A program made the translations under genes and the position numbers. The notes below the pieces were generated by a model. It saw nothing but the letters and a program-made list of their open reading frames with translations. It had not been told where the DNA came from and did not search any database. A DNA stretch of 43,968 nt from a virus, in the IMG/VR virus record IMGVR_UViG_3300034101_002951, positions 1 through 43,968 of that record. One strand, given 5' to 3'. Shown here piece after piece: positions 21,701 through 30,868 of this stretch. Each line of letters starts with the position of its first letter. The first letter of the stretch is position 1.

Positions 21701-22283
21701 GGATGTCCAGCGCCGACATGAGGGGGTGGCGGATGATCTCGTCAGCCTTGCCCTGGGCGAGGTTGCCCGCGACGTAGGTGCCAGGGATCATCCTGACGCC
21801 CGGCAGATTCAGGAACTGTGCGATTGGGTTGTCAACGCCCGCCTGCTTGAGCTCCTTGCGGTCGTCATCGAAGCCGTCCGCTACGTCCTTGACCTCATCG
21901 ACGAGTGCCTTGGGCAACCGTGGCAGGGACTTCACGATCTCGGTGAGGTCCTTCACTGCGTTGCCGGGGATGTTGAGCAGGCTGCGATCCTCGACTGGTG
22001 TGACCTGCTGGCCGGTTTCGGCAGCGAGCGCGGCCTTGATGGAGTCGGTGGGATTGAGCGCGTTGTTGCCCTGCCTGATCCGATCGAGCTGATACGACAA
22101 CAGCGACTGACGGGTCTGCGGGGAGAACCCCGTCATCGCGCGCTGGAACTCCGGGTCCTGAAGGACGTTGCTCAGAGAAGTGGTGGCTGCGGGCAGGCGC
22201 GTGACCATTGGCTGACCCGCGCGCTGGAAGCCGGGGTCAGCCGGCGTCGTCTCGAGGTTGAGGAGCTGCCAGATGTCAACCAT
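18789..22283 (-). CDS. Large internal virion protein
   Basis: 1164 residues, mostly helical with charged repeats; starts on the previous stop (TGATG). Position after two other giant proteins matches the internal core proteins of T7-like podoviruses (gp14-gp15-gp16), which are ejected into the cell and form the DNA channel. No lysozyme or transglycosylase motif is evident. The C-terminal third has hydrophobic stretches (FYSWLSHLMRFAYQF; LFSLAGWLGQAHPLF). The assignment rests on size, order and composition. Confidence 0.7.
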   Translation of the reverse strand: MVDIWQLLNLETTPADPGFQRAGQPMVTRLPAATTSLSNVLQDPEFQRAMTGFSPQTRQSLLSYQLDRIRQGNNALNPTDSIKAALAAETGQQVTPVEDRSLLNIPGNAVKDLTEIVKSLPRLPKALVDEVKDVADGFDDDRKELKQAGVDNPIAQFLNLPGVRMIPGTYVAGNLAQGKADEIIRHPLMSALDILPYASKAASGTRVAKAAQLQRETAIAEGSFAPKARPLKTVLTRTLDDTGTVVPNALGRLLDRAATAKPIAAVSDSMGVLAREATRDVFLAENFANTRQLVPKPDDAVGNLGKVFTDVANNKDKLMERFGLTPEREVELSKLAVMGDEASWRSLPANEQGYLAEARRVTKELGEVTLKEFPELLGKYNDEFYPADVVAKFQKSEQAAVNAYAEFFGGDKTLRNGNTRPVKGVYEDLVRLAAEDPRWASIQDLVDAGNHVEAVRSMNRMRRYGGYDLLTDSAVDKVRKRLTEVVRREKIWQTRIASTPPARFDELINDIAGKRAIQKLADDGVITDIPAAERWLSEGVLDQIPGLDRGMFRKEVNQVKLNWKWLRDNGANPIFMQRVSAGRANRIGRTRFDGSIPTLQAAKSRVADMSPSQNSIALAISHQAQDVINRQVGVQTAELLAQKYGVAETAVREQLLPDAVELASRDSRYNVDTALNKLVLERYRPYKPENFFPWAGQTGAFPGKNSLGAEQIWVPRQVANVLEQANKEGFTKLRTYSDPMTRVFRVSLLALSARWHIYNILGGSAMVMAEAGPGSFRNFRLAYETAKAARDGAELPINLPDEISRVLGSIGHDEAELAFKKGAAARYLADNKFFQTGRKVVEKSYEFNALWDDMYRVMSYLEGERQALSKFTKAGYSPDIARTLAQQEGITTARKVLQDTAALTPLERSVFRQVVPFYSWLSHLMRFAYQFPLDHPWRAAIVAQAGEQIVQDLGEGAPLTELDQMYFGEPDEEGRQRSIRVGSLNPFSDVGNLFSLAGWLGQAHPLFKTAAQALGIDTRTGMASLYPATEYDPETGREIVSTANPITNLLRNTVPQAGVAADFLGINSDFEQLAQRDPDAAVRQLYGGLGAPTGLIPTRRSPLTPFIQAEVNRQKIQNESLSRALKSGDLGSLQSFPNLEQLVPLIQQGQASGQFDEYIQPPRR

Positions 22284-25200
22284 CAGGCCCCCGCAAGTGC
22301 TCCCTGTCGGTACTGGGCGAGCATCTCCTCGAGGCCGGGGGTGCTACTGCTGTTCGTCGATCCCATCATCGACTGCTGGAGGCTCGAAGCCGCCGAGTTG
22401 AAGTAGCCGGCCTGCTTCATCAGTGCCTGATACATCGGGCTCAAGCCCTGAGCAGTGATGTAGTTGGTGGCATCGCGTGAAGCGGTGTAGCGGGCGTAGT
22501 CCGCTGCCTGCCGCGCGAAGGGCGCCATCGCCGGGTCGTTGGCAGCCACCTGGTCGTAGCCGGCGGCCACGTTGTCGGCGTCGCGGAGCATCTGATTCGC
22601 GTAGGGCTGAGCCATCGCTCCGATCTGCGCCTGGATCGCCAGGGCCAGGGCCTCCTGCTCCTCAGGGGAGGTTCCGTCCCCTGGGGTGGTGAGCTCGGAG
22701 TACTTGCCCATCACGCTCTGACGGAACGCATCCGTGAGCTGCTGCTTGAACGCGTCCGGGTCGGTTGCGCTGTCAGCGAACCCCAGCATGTCGTTGTACT
22801 GCCGGAGGTACCCGTCGAGATCGTCGCGCGGAACCCCAGCGCGCAGGCCGGAGTTGTAGATGTCCTGGACGAGGGTTCCGTCGTCGGCCTGGGAGCCGTC
22901 CCCGAGGACCCCGACACGCTCGAGTCCTTCGTGGCCGAGACCGATGGCGGCACCAGCGAGGGCGCCCCACGGACCGAAGCCGGCTCCAGCGCCACCCCAC
23001 CTGAGCATCTTCGAGGCGGCGTCGTTCGCGAACGAGTCCTTGCCTCCGAGCCAGTCGGATTCGTCGAGGGCGCCAGCCGCAAAGCTGCCTACGGCACCAC
23101 CCGCGAGACCGACCCCAATGTTGGTGCCAATCGGGAACTTTCGACCGAGCTGGCTGAGACCCGGAACGCGACTGTTGCCCCAAAGCGCACCCTGGCCGAA
23201 CAGAGCGTTCTTGGCCTGGCTCAGGAGCCCGCGCTTCGGGGTGGTCGGCGAGTAGTCGCCGGCCCAGCTCCCTCCCGCCTGAGCCATCTGGTTGAACAGC
23301 GGCTCGACGTACCTGGCGTTACTGGCCGACGGGAGAAGCTCGCCATTGGCGGTCGGACCCCTGAAGATCGGACCCACCGGAGGTGGGGCGACCGGAGGTG
23401 GGGCGACCGGCGGCGGCGTGGGGTTGTAGGGGGGCGGGGTCGGCCGGTACGGGGGTGGAGTTGGTCGGTAGGGAGGGGGAGTTGGTCGGTACGGGGGTGG
23501 GGTCGGTCGGTACGGAGGGGGCGTGGGGTTGTAGGGGGGTGGGGTCAGCGGGGACGCTGGCGGCTCGAACGGCGACCACGTACCAGGTGAGGTCCCTGGC
23601 GGGGTACGCCCCTGCTCCACTCCGAGACGGATGGGATCAGGCGCAGCGCCGTCGGACGGCTGCCAAGTGCGGTTGAAGCGTTCCGGGGGCACGGTGCTGC
23701 CTCCGGGGAACGGCTCGCCACCACCCATGCGGGTCGGGCCCATGTCCATCGCATCGCCGGCCTCGAAGCCGTACCCACGCCGACCCGCCAACCGGGCCCG
23801 GGTGTTGGGGCCCAGGACGTCACCGCTCGGGTACACGCCAGCGTTGCGGAGGCGTTCGGCGGCGTAGAACGGGTCGGCAGCCAGGACGCGACCGCCGGGC
23901 CCGTCGTTGGCGAAGAACCTGGCCCGCTCGACGGGGGTTGCGCGGTTCTGCGTCAGCCAGTCGTTGAGGAACTGACGGGTGTCCACACCCGGCGGGACCG
24001 GCGGCGGGTTGTTGAACCAGAACGGGTTCGCCCCTGCGGGACGAGTGGCGTTGGTGGGGGGCATGACTGGGCCTCCTGTCGGGCGGTCAGGCGGGGACTC
24101 GAAGATCGTCTGTCTGCCGAGCACTCCGGGCAGCGGGGCGCCCATGGCGGTGCGGGCCCCACCCATGACCTGTTCGTTGCCGGCAAGCACCTGGTCGATG
24201 AGATCCAGGGAGTCGGTGGGTGCGGGCCCGCCCCCCTCGCCACCACCCATGAACTTGAACAGGGTTTCGGCGAAGTCGTTGTGCTGGGGGATCTTCGGGT
24301 TCAGAGGGATGTTCAGGTCCCGTGCCGCCTCGGCCATGATGCGGGTTCGCGGGTCGACTCCGGTCTCGAGACGCTCGAGTTCGGCGCTGGACTGAAGGTC
24401 CTTGACCAGACTCTCGAATACCTGGGCTGACTCACTGTCGTAGTAGGGGGTGACCCGATCGAAATACGAGTCGTAGATGCTGTTGACGTCCCTGGAGCCA
24501 CGCCAGTAATCACGCGCGTCAATGGCTGACGGGTCATTCCGGCTGAGAAATCCAGAAATGTCGTCCCCGCGATCCCCGAACCCCACGATCCCGTAGGAGT
24601 CGGGGAGTTCGCCTCCGCGAGGAATCAGCTCCTCGTTCAGGTACCGCCATGGGTTCGCGTCCATTGAGGGTTGCAGCCGGAGATCTTCCGCGTAAAGCTC
24701 CGGGTCGGACAGCAACCTTTCGATCGCAGCGAGTTCCTTGATGTCCTGGGTCTTGGTGATGCCAAGGGCGGTTCGTTGCGGGTCAACAGGCCAGATCGGT
24801 GAGTTGATCTTTCTGGCCAACGCTTCTTCGGCGTAGTCATTGAAAAGCTCTTGATCTATGGTCGTTTCCAGTGAGCGTTCGGCTGGGCTCTGCCGGCCGC
24901 CGACTGCGGGCCACCCGCCGGTCGTGCCCCCGTCGTAGAGGGTCCCGCCCTCTAGCCGATAAGCGTCCCACGCTTCGTTACCCGCCAGCCATGCCCTGCC
25001 CGCATCCTCATCCAGTTCTGGCGTGGTCGATGCGAACAACTGATCCAGCACGCCGCCCTTGGCCTGCTTCAGCAGCGATCGGTCGATCTCATCCAACCGG
25101 CGAAGCAGATCGTCACCGGCCTTTCGGCTGGCCCGATTGGGGAGCGGCATGGGGTCGTCGCCAACCGCCCCACGCTGGTTCCGGTCGTTCTTCCAGCGGT

Positions 25201-27235
25201 TGCGGATGAAGTCAACGAACCGATCGAAGCTGACGCTTCCACGCTGGTTCCTGGGCCTAGGGGCGAACCGGGATTCCTGAATGTCCAGAAGGAAGTCGCC
25301 CCGATTTCCACGCAGACCGGGGTCTGAGACGATCTTCTGATACAGCAGGTCCGCCACTTCCCCGTCGGTGAACATCCCGCGATTGAGGTTCTTGACGAAG
25401 TTCGGCATCACCCCCTCTTGGTTCAGAAGGGCTTCGTTTCTTTCGATCCAGGATTTCAGGTAGCTATTCGCCTTCTGGTACCCCGGGTCTTGACGAAAGC
25501 TGTCTGCCGCCCGCATCTGATCTGGATTGGGCATGGGGCCGCTAGGTCCCTCAATGGAGTCAGTGAGGGGAAGCTCGGCTTCCATGTCGGTGATTGTCTG
25601 AATGGCAGACCACGCCCGCTCGATGTCCGGGATGCTGCCGATTCCGCTGCTAGGAAGCCGACGACCCGATCCGATTGCTCCGCGCTGGTTTCGATCCCCC
25701 AGTCGACCCTTGAGCCGATCCGTTGCTGAAGGGGGCGTGTTGGAGATTCGATCGTCGATGAAGTCCTGGAGGAACTGCCGATTCCGGTCGCTGATCGGAT
25801 CGTTCTTGAAGTAGTGCTGGTCGCCGATGCGGAACGGCATGTCGCTGGTCAGCCGATCCCCACCCAGCACCTCGTACCACGTGGGGGTGGTGCTGGGATC
25901 AGCCAGGGCGGCCTTGACGCCGAGGAGATCCTCCTGCGAAAGCCCAGCGAGTCGAGCCGTGAGGGAGGTGGTGTCCTGCCCTCCGGTCATCTGCTTCAGC
26001 AGGCCGCGAAAGGCTTCCTGGTGGTAGCGGTTGGACGGGTTGAGCTCGGGACCGAGTTGCAACGGTGCTCGCTGCTGGGTTCGGTCGTAAAGAGCCCGGT
26101 CAATCTCGTCGAGGATTTCGTTGCCGTACGGGATTTCCCTGTTCTTGGAAGTGAACAACGGCTTTCCCTTGACATTCTCCCTGTCGACAAGAAATGGGAC
26201 GTCACCAAGCGTTTCACCTTCGACGACAGCCTTTCTCAGTGCCAGCAGTTCGTCGCTCGTCATTTCGTTGAACCGCGAAGGCCCCCACGCTGACTCCGGG
26301 TCCTCTCTGCCCCACAACTTCCACCAGCCATCGGTGTCACCGAAGTCACTCAGATCGCGGGTGTATCCCTTGTAGCCAGGGCGTTCAGACGGTCTCGTCC
26401 GCTCGTTGGTTTCCGAGTACTGCTCGTTGAGGTCGTAGGCGGAATCAACGGGTTCCGACTTGGCGTTCCTCAACACCTGGCCGAACCCTGAATCCCGCCT
26501 CACTTCTCCGTCAATCTTCAACGAAGTGAGGAGGTCGCGATTCGACCTTTCATTCAGCATCTTGTAATAGGCCATGGTGTCGTTCGGGTGAACGCGAGCC
26601 CATTGAGGGATTTGGGTGTCCCTGCCCATGGCTTTCATGTCTCTGATGGCAGGCGAGTTGTAGGTGCGCAGACTCTCGCGGGCTGCAACTCGGTGGAACT
26701 CATCGACGAGTTCCGGGTCCATTCCCAAGGCGTCCATGAACGCTGGGTCGAGCTTCCCCATGCGCCACGCTTCGTCAACATTGTCAGTGCCATCCAGGCG
26801 GTCCTGGAGCATCTGGTTGACGCTCATTTCCAGCATGGGGTGCTGTTCTTCCGGCACTCCGTCAAAGACCGAGTGCCCGGCCTTCTCGAACGCGTCGAGG
26901 ATCGACGGGAAGCCCTTCTCCTCCTGGAGGAGCTCCTCGGCGAGTCCCGGTGTCAGTCCCGCGGCGCCATCGTCCAGCAGTCTCCGACCCTGGACCTCCT
27001 GGGACACTGGGACGGTTCCCGGGAATCTCCCCGACCCCTCCTCCCACTTGCGCATCTTCTCGAGCTGCTTGCGCTGGGCTTCAGGGGCGTTTCCGAGCGG
27101 GTCGCGAGCAGTTCCGCCCATCAACTCGAAGTCACGCTGCGCCCCTGCATCAGGCAGAACGGGCTGAGCCTGAGACGTCAATGCGGCCTGTCGAAGGGAA
27201 ACCTGTCGAAGGAGCTCGAGGAACTGCTCGAACAT
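22283..27235 (-). CDS. Giant internal virion protein with Pro repeats
   Basis: 1650 residues. The first 1200 are charged and partly repetitive, with a motif NQRG[AS] at about 515, 663 and 683. Residues about 1228-1288 are a tandem repeat of PPPYxPT (six copies, 21-nt period) running into PPPVA repeats. A Gly/Ala-rich hydrophobic region at about 1375-1440 could insert in membranes. The start overlaps the previous stop (TGATG). Polyvalent ejected proteins of podoviruses are the nearest comparison; no enzyme domain is recognised. Confidence 0.7.
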   Translation of the reverse strand: MFEQFLELLRQVSLRQAALTSQAQPVLPDAGAQRDFELMGGTARDPLGNAPEAQRKQLEKMRKWEEGSGRFPGTVPVSQEVQGRRLLDDGAAGLTPGLAEELLQEEKGFPSILDAFEKAGHSVFDGVPEEQHPMLEMSVNQMLQDRLDGTDNVDEAWRMGKLDPAFMDALGMDPELVDEFHRVAARESLRTYNSPAIRDMKAMGRDTQIPQWARVHPNDTMAYYKMLNERSNRDLLTSLKIDGEVRRDSGFGQVLRNAKSEPVDSAYDLNEQYSETNERTRPSERPGYKGYTRDLSDFGDTDGWWKLWGREDPESAWGPSRFNEMTSDELLALRKAVVEGETLGDVPFLVDRENVKGKPLFTSKNREIPYGNEILDEIDRALYDRTQQRAPLQLGPELNPSNRYHQEAFRGLLKQMTGGQDTTSLTARLAGLSQEDLLGVKAALADPSTTPTWYEVLGGDRLTSDMPFRIGDQHYFKNDPISDRNRQFLQDFIDDRISNTPPSATDRLKGRLGDRNQRGAIGSGRRLPSSGIGSIPDIERAWSAIQTITDMEAELPLTDSIEGPSGPMPNPDQMRAADSFRQDPGYQKANSYLKSWIERNEALLNQEGVMPNFVKNLNRGMFTDGEVADLLYQKIVSDPGLRGNRGDFLLDIQESRFAPRPRNQRGSVSFDRFVDFIRNRWKNDRNQRGAVGDDPMPLPNRASRKAGDDLLRRLDEIDRSLLKQAKGGVLDQLFASTTPELDEDAGRAWLAGNEAWDAYRLEGGTLYDGGTTGGWPAVGGRQSPAERSLETTIDQELFNDYAEEALARKINSPIWPVDPQRTALGITKTQDIKELAAIERLLSDPELYAEDLRLQPSMDANPWRYLNEELIPRGGELPDSYGIVGFGDRGDDISGFLSRNDPSAIDARDYWRGSRDVNSIYDSYFDRVTPYYDSESAQVFESLVKDLQSSAELERLETGVDPRTRIMAEAARDLNIPLNPKIPQHNDFAETLFKFMGGGEGGGPAPTDSLDLIDQVLAGNEQVMGGARTAMGAPLPGVLGRQTIFESPPDRPTGGPVMPPTNATRPAGANPFWFNNPPPVPPGVDTRQFLNDWLTQNRATPVERARFFANDGPGGRVLAADPFYAAERLRNAGVYPSGDVLGPNTRARLAGRRGYGFEAGDAMDMGPTRMGGGEPFPGGSTVPPERFNRTWQPSDGAAPDPIRLGVEQGRTPPGTSPGTWSPFEPPASPLTPPPYNPTPPPYRPTPPPYRPTPPPYRPTPPPYRPTPPPYNPTPPPVAPPPVAPPPVGPIFRGPTANGELLPSASNARYVEPLFNQMAQAGGSWAGDYSPTTPKRGLLSQAKNALFGQGALWGNSRVPGLSQLGRKFPIGTNIGVGLAGGAVGSFAAGALDESDWLGGKDSFANDAASKMLRWGGAGAGFGPWGALAGAAIGLGHEGLERVGVLGDGSQADDGTLVQDIYNSGLRAGVPRDDLDGYLRQYNDMLGFADSATDPDAFKQQLTDAFRQSVMGKYSELTTPGDGTSPEEQEALALAIQAQIGAMAQPYANQMLRDADNVAAGYDQVAANDPAMAPFARQAADYARYTASRDATNYITAQGLSPMYQALMKQAGYFNSAASSLQQSMMGSTNSSSTPGLEEMLAQYRQGALAGA
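23419..23552 (-). repeat. 21-bp coding tandem repeat (PPPYxPT)
   Basis: Six units of about 21 bases encode Pro-Pro-Pro-Tyr-(Arg/Asn)-Pro-Thr; further Pro-Pro-Pro-Val-Ala units lie just downstream on the minus strand. The plus strand here is extremely G-rich with many runs of four or more G, so it may form G-quadruplexes and vary in copy number. Confidence 0.85.
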
Positions 27236-28386
27236 CAGCTCGGTCCCGGCACCCAGCGAGGCTCACGAGTGGCCGCCCCCATCGCCTGCGCCATCGAGAA
27301 GATGTCCGAGGATTCCTGGGCGCTCGTCTGCGCAATACCCATGCGCGCCCTGGCCTTCATCTGCGCGTAGTCCTCGACCTTCATCAGGCGGCTCAGGCCG
27401 AGCTGGGCCATCTCCTGCTCGTAGGTCGAAATGAGCTGCTTGCGACTCAGTCCGTTCTTCTTCGCCTCGATGTCGAACAGGGCGTTGCGCTCATCGAGGT
27501 TGAGGTTCCCCTCGGCGAAACCGAGCAGCTTCCGGGCGAGACTGTTCTTGAGCCCGAACCTCTCGTTGTTGTTCTTGGCGAGCCCTCGTTCCAGGCCGGC
27601 TGCCGACGCCTCGTCCTCGATCCCGATGTCGGCGTAGCTGCGGTTGGCGGAGTCGCGGAACCGTTCACGTTGACGGATGCCCGACCCGCCACCCATGTTC
27701 CCGGACGCACCCGATGTGCTGTAGAGGTCCTGGACGTTGGCGTCGAGCTGCTGCTGCACGCCGAGTCGCTGGTTCGCGAACCGCCGCTCGTCGAAACCGC
27801 GGTCCTGGCGGAGCGTCTGGTCGGTGTAGTTCAACCAGTTGAGGTCCTGGTTGTACATCTCGTTGTCGAGGTTCCACGCCTGCTGGAGCAGGTTGCGACG
27901 TGCAGGCATGTTGCCCCGCTGGACGTTGATCGAGTCGAGGTCCATCGAGTTGCCAGCAAGACCGAGCCAGAGGTCCTGGTTCTTGCCCTGGTTCATGCGG
28001 TCGTACAGGGACCCCGAGGCAGCAAGCCCGAAATCGGCGCTGCGAATCTGGTCGTTGTACTGGGCGTACTGAGGGGCGTACTGGGCGCCGACGAGGCCCC
28101 GAACTCCGTTGATGGCGTTCTGGTCGATGCGGAACGAGGAGTCCCAGTAGCCCTGGTTCTGGACGTAGTTCTGGCCGGCAGACGCCCCTAGTCCCTGGCC
28201 GAGGTTGGACTTCGGCGGACTGAACCGATCAAGCGGTCCGGGAGCGGTGTCCGGGTCGTACCCGGTGAGGGGCGACAGCCCCTTGGAGGCCCCACGGGCC
28301 CAGTCAATGGCGCCAGTGAACCAGTTGCCGCCGCTGCCACCACCGCCGGTCGTGGAGGAGCGGTACTGAGAAACAAGGTTGCCCAC
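27235..28386 (-). CDS. Internal virion protein (gp14-like position)
   Basis: 383 residues from GTG 28386. Gly-rich N-terminus, then long helical Gln/Asn/Arg-rich sequence with many aromatic residues (NLDNEMYNQDLNWLNY) and a C-terminal coiled coil. It is the first of three internal-virion-type genes joined by TGATG overlaps, the place of gp14 in T7. TAGAAT stands 4 bases before the GTG, so an internal, possibly leaderless, promoter is possible. Confidence 0.65.
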   Translation of the reverse strand: MGNLVSQYRSSTTGGGGSGGNWFTGAIDWARGASKGLSPLTGYDPDTAPGPLDRFSPPKSNLGQGLGASAGQNYVQNQGYWDSSFRIDQNAINGVRGLVGAQYAPQYAQYNDQIRSADFGLAASGSLYDRMNQGKNQDLWLGLAGNSMDLDSINVQRGNMPARRNLLQQAWNLDNEMYNQDLNWLNYTDQTLRQDRGFDERRFANQRLGVQQQLDANVQDLYSTSGASGNMGGGSGIRQRERFRDSANRSYADIGIEDEASAAGLERGLAKNNNERFGLKNSLARKLLGFAEGNLNLDERNALFDIEAKKNGLSRKQLISTYEQEMAQLGLSRLMKVEDYAQMKARARMGIAQTSAQESSDIFSMAQAMGAATREPRWVPGPS

Positions 28387-28440
28387 ACCATCATTCTATC
28401 CGAAATGGCAGAATGAAAGTGGAGCGTTAGTACTGCGGAA
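28387..28440 (-). promoter_or_regulatory. Possible internal late promoter
   Basis: Reading the minus strand, TAGAAT lies just before the GTG at 28386, a near-perfect -10. The -35 is weak. The distance of 4 bases from the hexamer to the start codon would give a leaderless transcript, a common style in actinobacteria. Confidence 0.35.
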
Positions 28441-29538
28441 TCAGTAGTCCCAGCCCCCCACGAGCCACTCCGGCAACATGCTGCCTGACGGGGTGATCTC
28501 GCCGGCCTGGTCGGTCCAGCGGCGGGTCAGCATCATCATCGAGGACAGATGATCCTCGTATGCCTGACGAGCCTCTTTCCACCGCTCATCACGATCTCGC
28601 CGTAGCGCCAAGTAGCTGGCGTACTCGACGATCAAGTCCTCCCAACCGGATGGAACGGGGATCGGGTCGGTGTCGTTGATAACGTCGACGGGCACCCGGT
28701 AGAAGTAGAGGTTCAAGGTCCCGGACCGCGACGGCTTCGGATAGAGGATGACCTTGAGTGCCGGGGGGTAGCCCCACATGGTGAACAGCTCAGGCGTTGA
28801 CTGCGTGGTGTTCTTGGCTGTCCACCACACTGCGTCCATGTTGTTGAAATCGCGGTACGTGAGCGGGTAGACGCTCGAATCCCCAGTGGGCTGGAACTCG
28901 GCTCGATGCACGCGAACGAGCTCTGGTGGGGCCGGATACTCGGCGACACCCTGGGTCACTGGAATCTGAGCCGACACCTGGAGGGTCTCGGACCGACGCG
29001 CGACGTCGCGGGTGCCCTCGTTGATCCACCCGTTGATCTCGGCGTCAGTCCAGGCAGTGGCCGTCGTTTCGTCGAGGCGAACACGAACCATGTTCCTGAC
29101 CTGAGCCAGCGTCCTGTAGCCGCCGGGGTAGACGTTGATGCTGTCCGAAACGGTGACCGGGGCGGATGTGCCGGTCTGAAACGTGATGGTGAACGTCTTG
29201 GTCCCAGGCGTCAGGAACGCGCCCTCGATCGCGAAGTACAGGCCGTTGGATGTGATCGGCGTGGCCGCGGTCGGGCCCACCGAAATCGTGTTGCCCGCCT
29301 GCCACACGATTGGGGGAAGTGTCGCGAGAGGGGGAGCAGCGTCAGGCGTCTTGCCCCAGGAAGTGGGGAAGAAGTCGCCAGAGGAAGGCGACATCTGGAT
29401 GGTGATTGTCCCGCCGAGCTCGGGGCCGGCCGTGCCGGCAACCGCGATGAACGACACCACCGTCCCTTGGACCGTCGAGGAGAGCTGATTCCCGAGGCCG
29501 GGCTCAACCCATGAAGAAGCGAAGTAGTTGAACGCCAC
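28441..29538 (-). CDS. Head-tail adaptor protein
   Basis: 365 residues in two parts. Residues about 1-140 are beta-rich and Ig-like (GTITIQM...FTITFQTGTSAPVTVSDSINVYPGG). From about 145, the sequence TLAQVRNMVRVRLDETTATAWTDAEINGWINEGTRDVARR is typical of phage adaptor/tail-tubular-A-type connector proteins that sit under the portal. An N-terminal Ig-like extension on an adaptor is unusual and might face outwards as decoration. Confidence 0.75.
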   Translation of the reverse strand: MAFNYFASSWVEPGLGNQLSSTVQGTVVSFIAVAGTAGPELGGTITIQMSPSSGDFFPTSWGKTPDAAPPLATLPPIVWQAGNTISVGPTAATPITSNGLYFAIEGAFLTPGTKTFTITFQTGTSAPVTVSDSINVYPGGYRTLAQVRNMVRVRLDETTATAWTDAEINGWINEGTRDVARRSETLQVSAQIPVTQGVAEYPAPPELVRVHRAEFQPTGDSSVYPLTYRDFNNMDAVWWTAKNTTQSTPELFTMWGYPPALKVILYPKPSRSGTLNLYFYRVPVDVINDTDPIPVPSGWEDLIVEYASYLALRRDRDERWKEARQAYEDHLSSMMMLTRRWTDQAGEITPSGSMLPEWLVGGWDY

Positions 29539-29544
29539 GGCGGG

Positions 29545-30252
29545 TTAGTTCCAGAAGGAGAGGGCGTCGATGAACTTGCTGAAGTTGGAACGCTTGTCGG
29601 GAGGGTTGGCATACATATTTGCCTCCCGGGCGTTGGGGCTCTTGTAGGGGGAGGTGCTGACCTCCACGGGTGCGGTACCTGCGAGGTCGTTGCGCTGGTA
29701 ACCCTGGAGGGGGTAACCCCGCATACCGCCTTCAGGCTTCAGTTCGTAAGCCCGACCCAAGGGTGGATATTGCGGGTAACTGCTGGTGTCCAGGACTGAA
29801 CTTGGCCCCATACTCGTAGGGGTCAACGGCAAGTTGAGGTCAGCGTTCGGAGTGGGCTGCCTGGAGAAAGACTCGATCGAAGGCGGGACGAACGGCGGGA
29901 GATCGTACCCAGATTCCTGGACTTGGCGATTCCAGTCCGCCATCCAGTTCAGAGCCTTGTCGTCCTCAGCACGCCTCTGATCTTGGGCAGATCTGTAGGG
30001 GGCCTGCCATGTCCCGTGTTTCCACAGCATTGTCGGGAGGTTCTGCTGCCTGCGCGCAGGGTCGTAGAAGGAGGAAACCGGAGGATATCCGGCTCCGCGA
30101 GGACCCTTGCCTAGGCCGTACTGCAACTGGTTCTCCCCGTACGGTGTGTACCCGTTCGCGGGCTGCAAGCCCCCCATGAACTGGTACACAACCGCTAGTT
30201 CCTCTGGCGACGGCGTCCGCGGTTCCCCTTGGGGATTCGACAATGCTCCCAT
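29545..30252 (-). CDS. Pro/Tyr-rich virion protein, unknown
   Basis: 235 residues rich in Pro, Tyr and Ser (YPPVSSFYDP; PPFVPPSIESF; SSYPQYPPLGRAYEL) with little regular structure. It lies between fibre-like and adaptor genes, so a tail or head accessory role is likely. AGGATG and TAGGAT are both close before the ATG, so it may have its own start signal. Confidence 0.65.
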   Translation of the reverse strand: MGALSNPQGEPRTPSPEELAVVYQFMGGLQPANGYTPYGENQLQYGLGKGPRGAGYPPVSSFYDPARRQQNLPTMLWKHGTWQAPYRSAQDQRRAEDDKALNWMADWNRQVQESGYDLPPFVPPSIESFSRQPTPNADLNLPLTPTSMGPSSVLDTSSYPQYPPLGRAYELKPEGGMRGYPLQGYQRNDLAGTAPVEVSTSPYKSPNAREANMYANPPDKRSNFSKFIDALSFWN

Positions 30253-30262
30253 TACCTACATC

Positions 30263-30868
30263 CTACTCTGAAAGCACCAACCTGGCGGTGAAACCGAGAA
30301 CCTTGATCCCCAGGTTCACCCCAGCACTGTGGTATCCCTGCGGGCGAACCTGTGTTCCGGGCTCCAGGCGGCGCATGGTGGATTGGCTGTGGATGGGCCA
30401 GTCGCCAGCGGCCGCAACGCTCTGCTGATTCCCGAAGTCAGCGGCGATCGACGAGTAGGACTTGGGGAAGGGGTACCCCATGAAGTTCCGCTGATAGTCC
30501 ATGTACGCTCCGCAGATCGTTCCTACCGGCGGGGCGACGTGCTGGGTCACCCAGGAGAACTCCCACCACCCCCCCTCCTCGATCAGGAGGTAGTTGTCGA
30601 TGACGGCGGTGAACGGACTGTTGCGGACATCAACGAGCTTGCAGCGACCAGTTGATGAGATCACCTTGTCGGGCTGGATGAACAGGTTGTTGAGCCCCAG
30701 CGCCACGCCGGGGTAGTACCTCGGATCAGACGGTGCCTCAGCCTTGAACACCCCTGAGCCGTAGGGCAGGGAGTTGAACTTGTACACCTGCTCCTGGAGA
30801 TTGCGCTGATGCGCCTCCGGGGTATCCGGTTGCTGGACCGGAATGATGATCTGGTACTTCGGGTCCAC
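30263..30868 (-). CDS. Tail-associated protein, unknown
   Basis: 201 residues from GTG 30868, which overlaps the TAG of the upstream gene (TAGTG); the longer frame upstream lies inside that gene. Beta-rich with many aromatic residues (WWEFSWVTQHVAPPVGTICGAYMDY). It follows the fibre-like protein and may complete the tail tip. Confidence 0.7.
   Translation of the reverse strand: MDPKYQIIIPVQQPDTPEAHQRNLQEQVYKFNSLPYGSGVFKAEAPSDPRYYPGVALGLNNLFIQPDKVISSTGRCKLVDVRNSPFTAVIDNYLLIEEGGWWEFSWVTQHVAPPVGTICGAYMDYQRNFMGYPFPKSYSSIAADFGNQQSVAAAGDWPIHSQSTMRRLEPGTQVRPQGYHSAGVNLGIKVLGFTARLVLSE

Noticed and set aside
23419-23552. PPxY motifs as host-protein-binding late domains
   Set aside because: Those act through eukaryotic WW domains; here the motif is a by-product of a Pro-rich tandem repeat in a bacteriophage protein.
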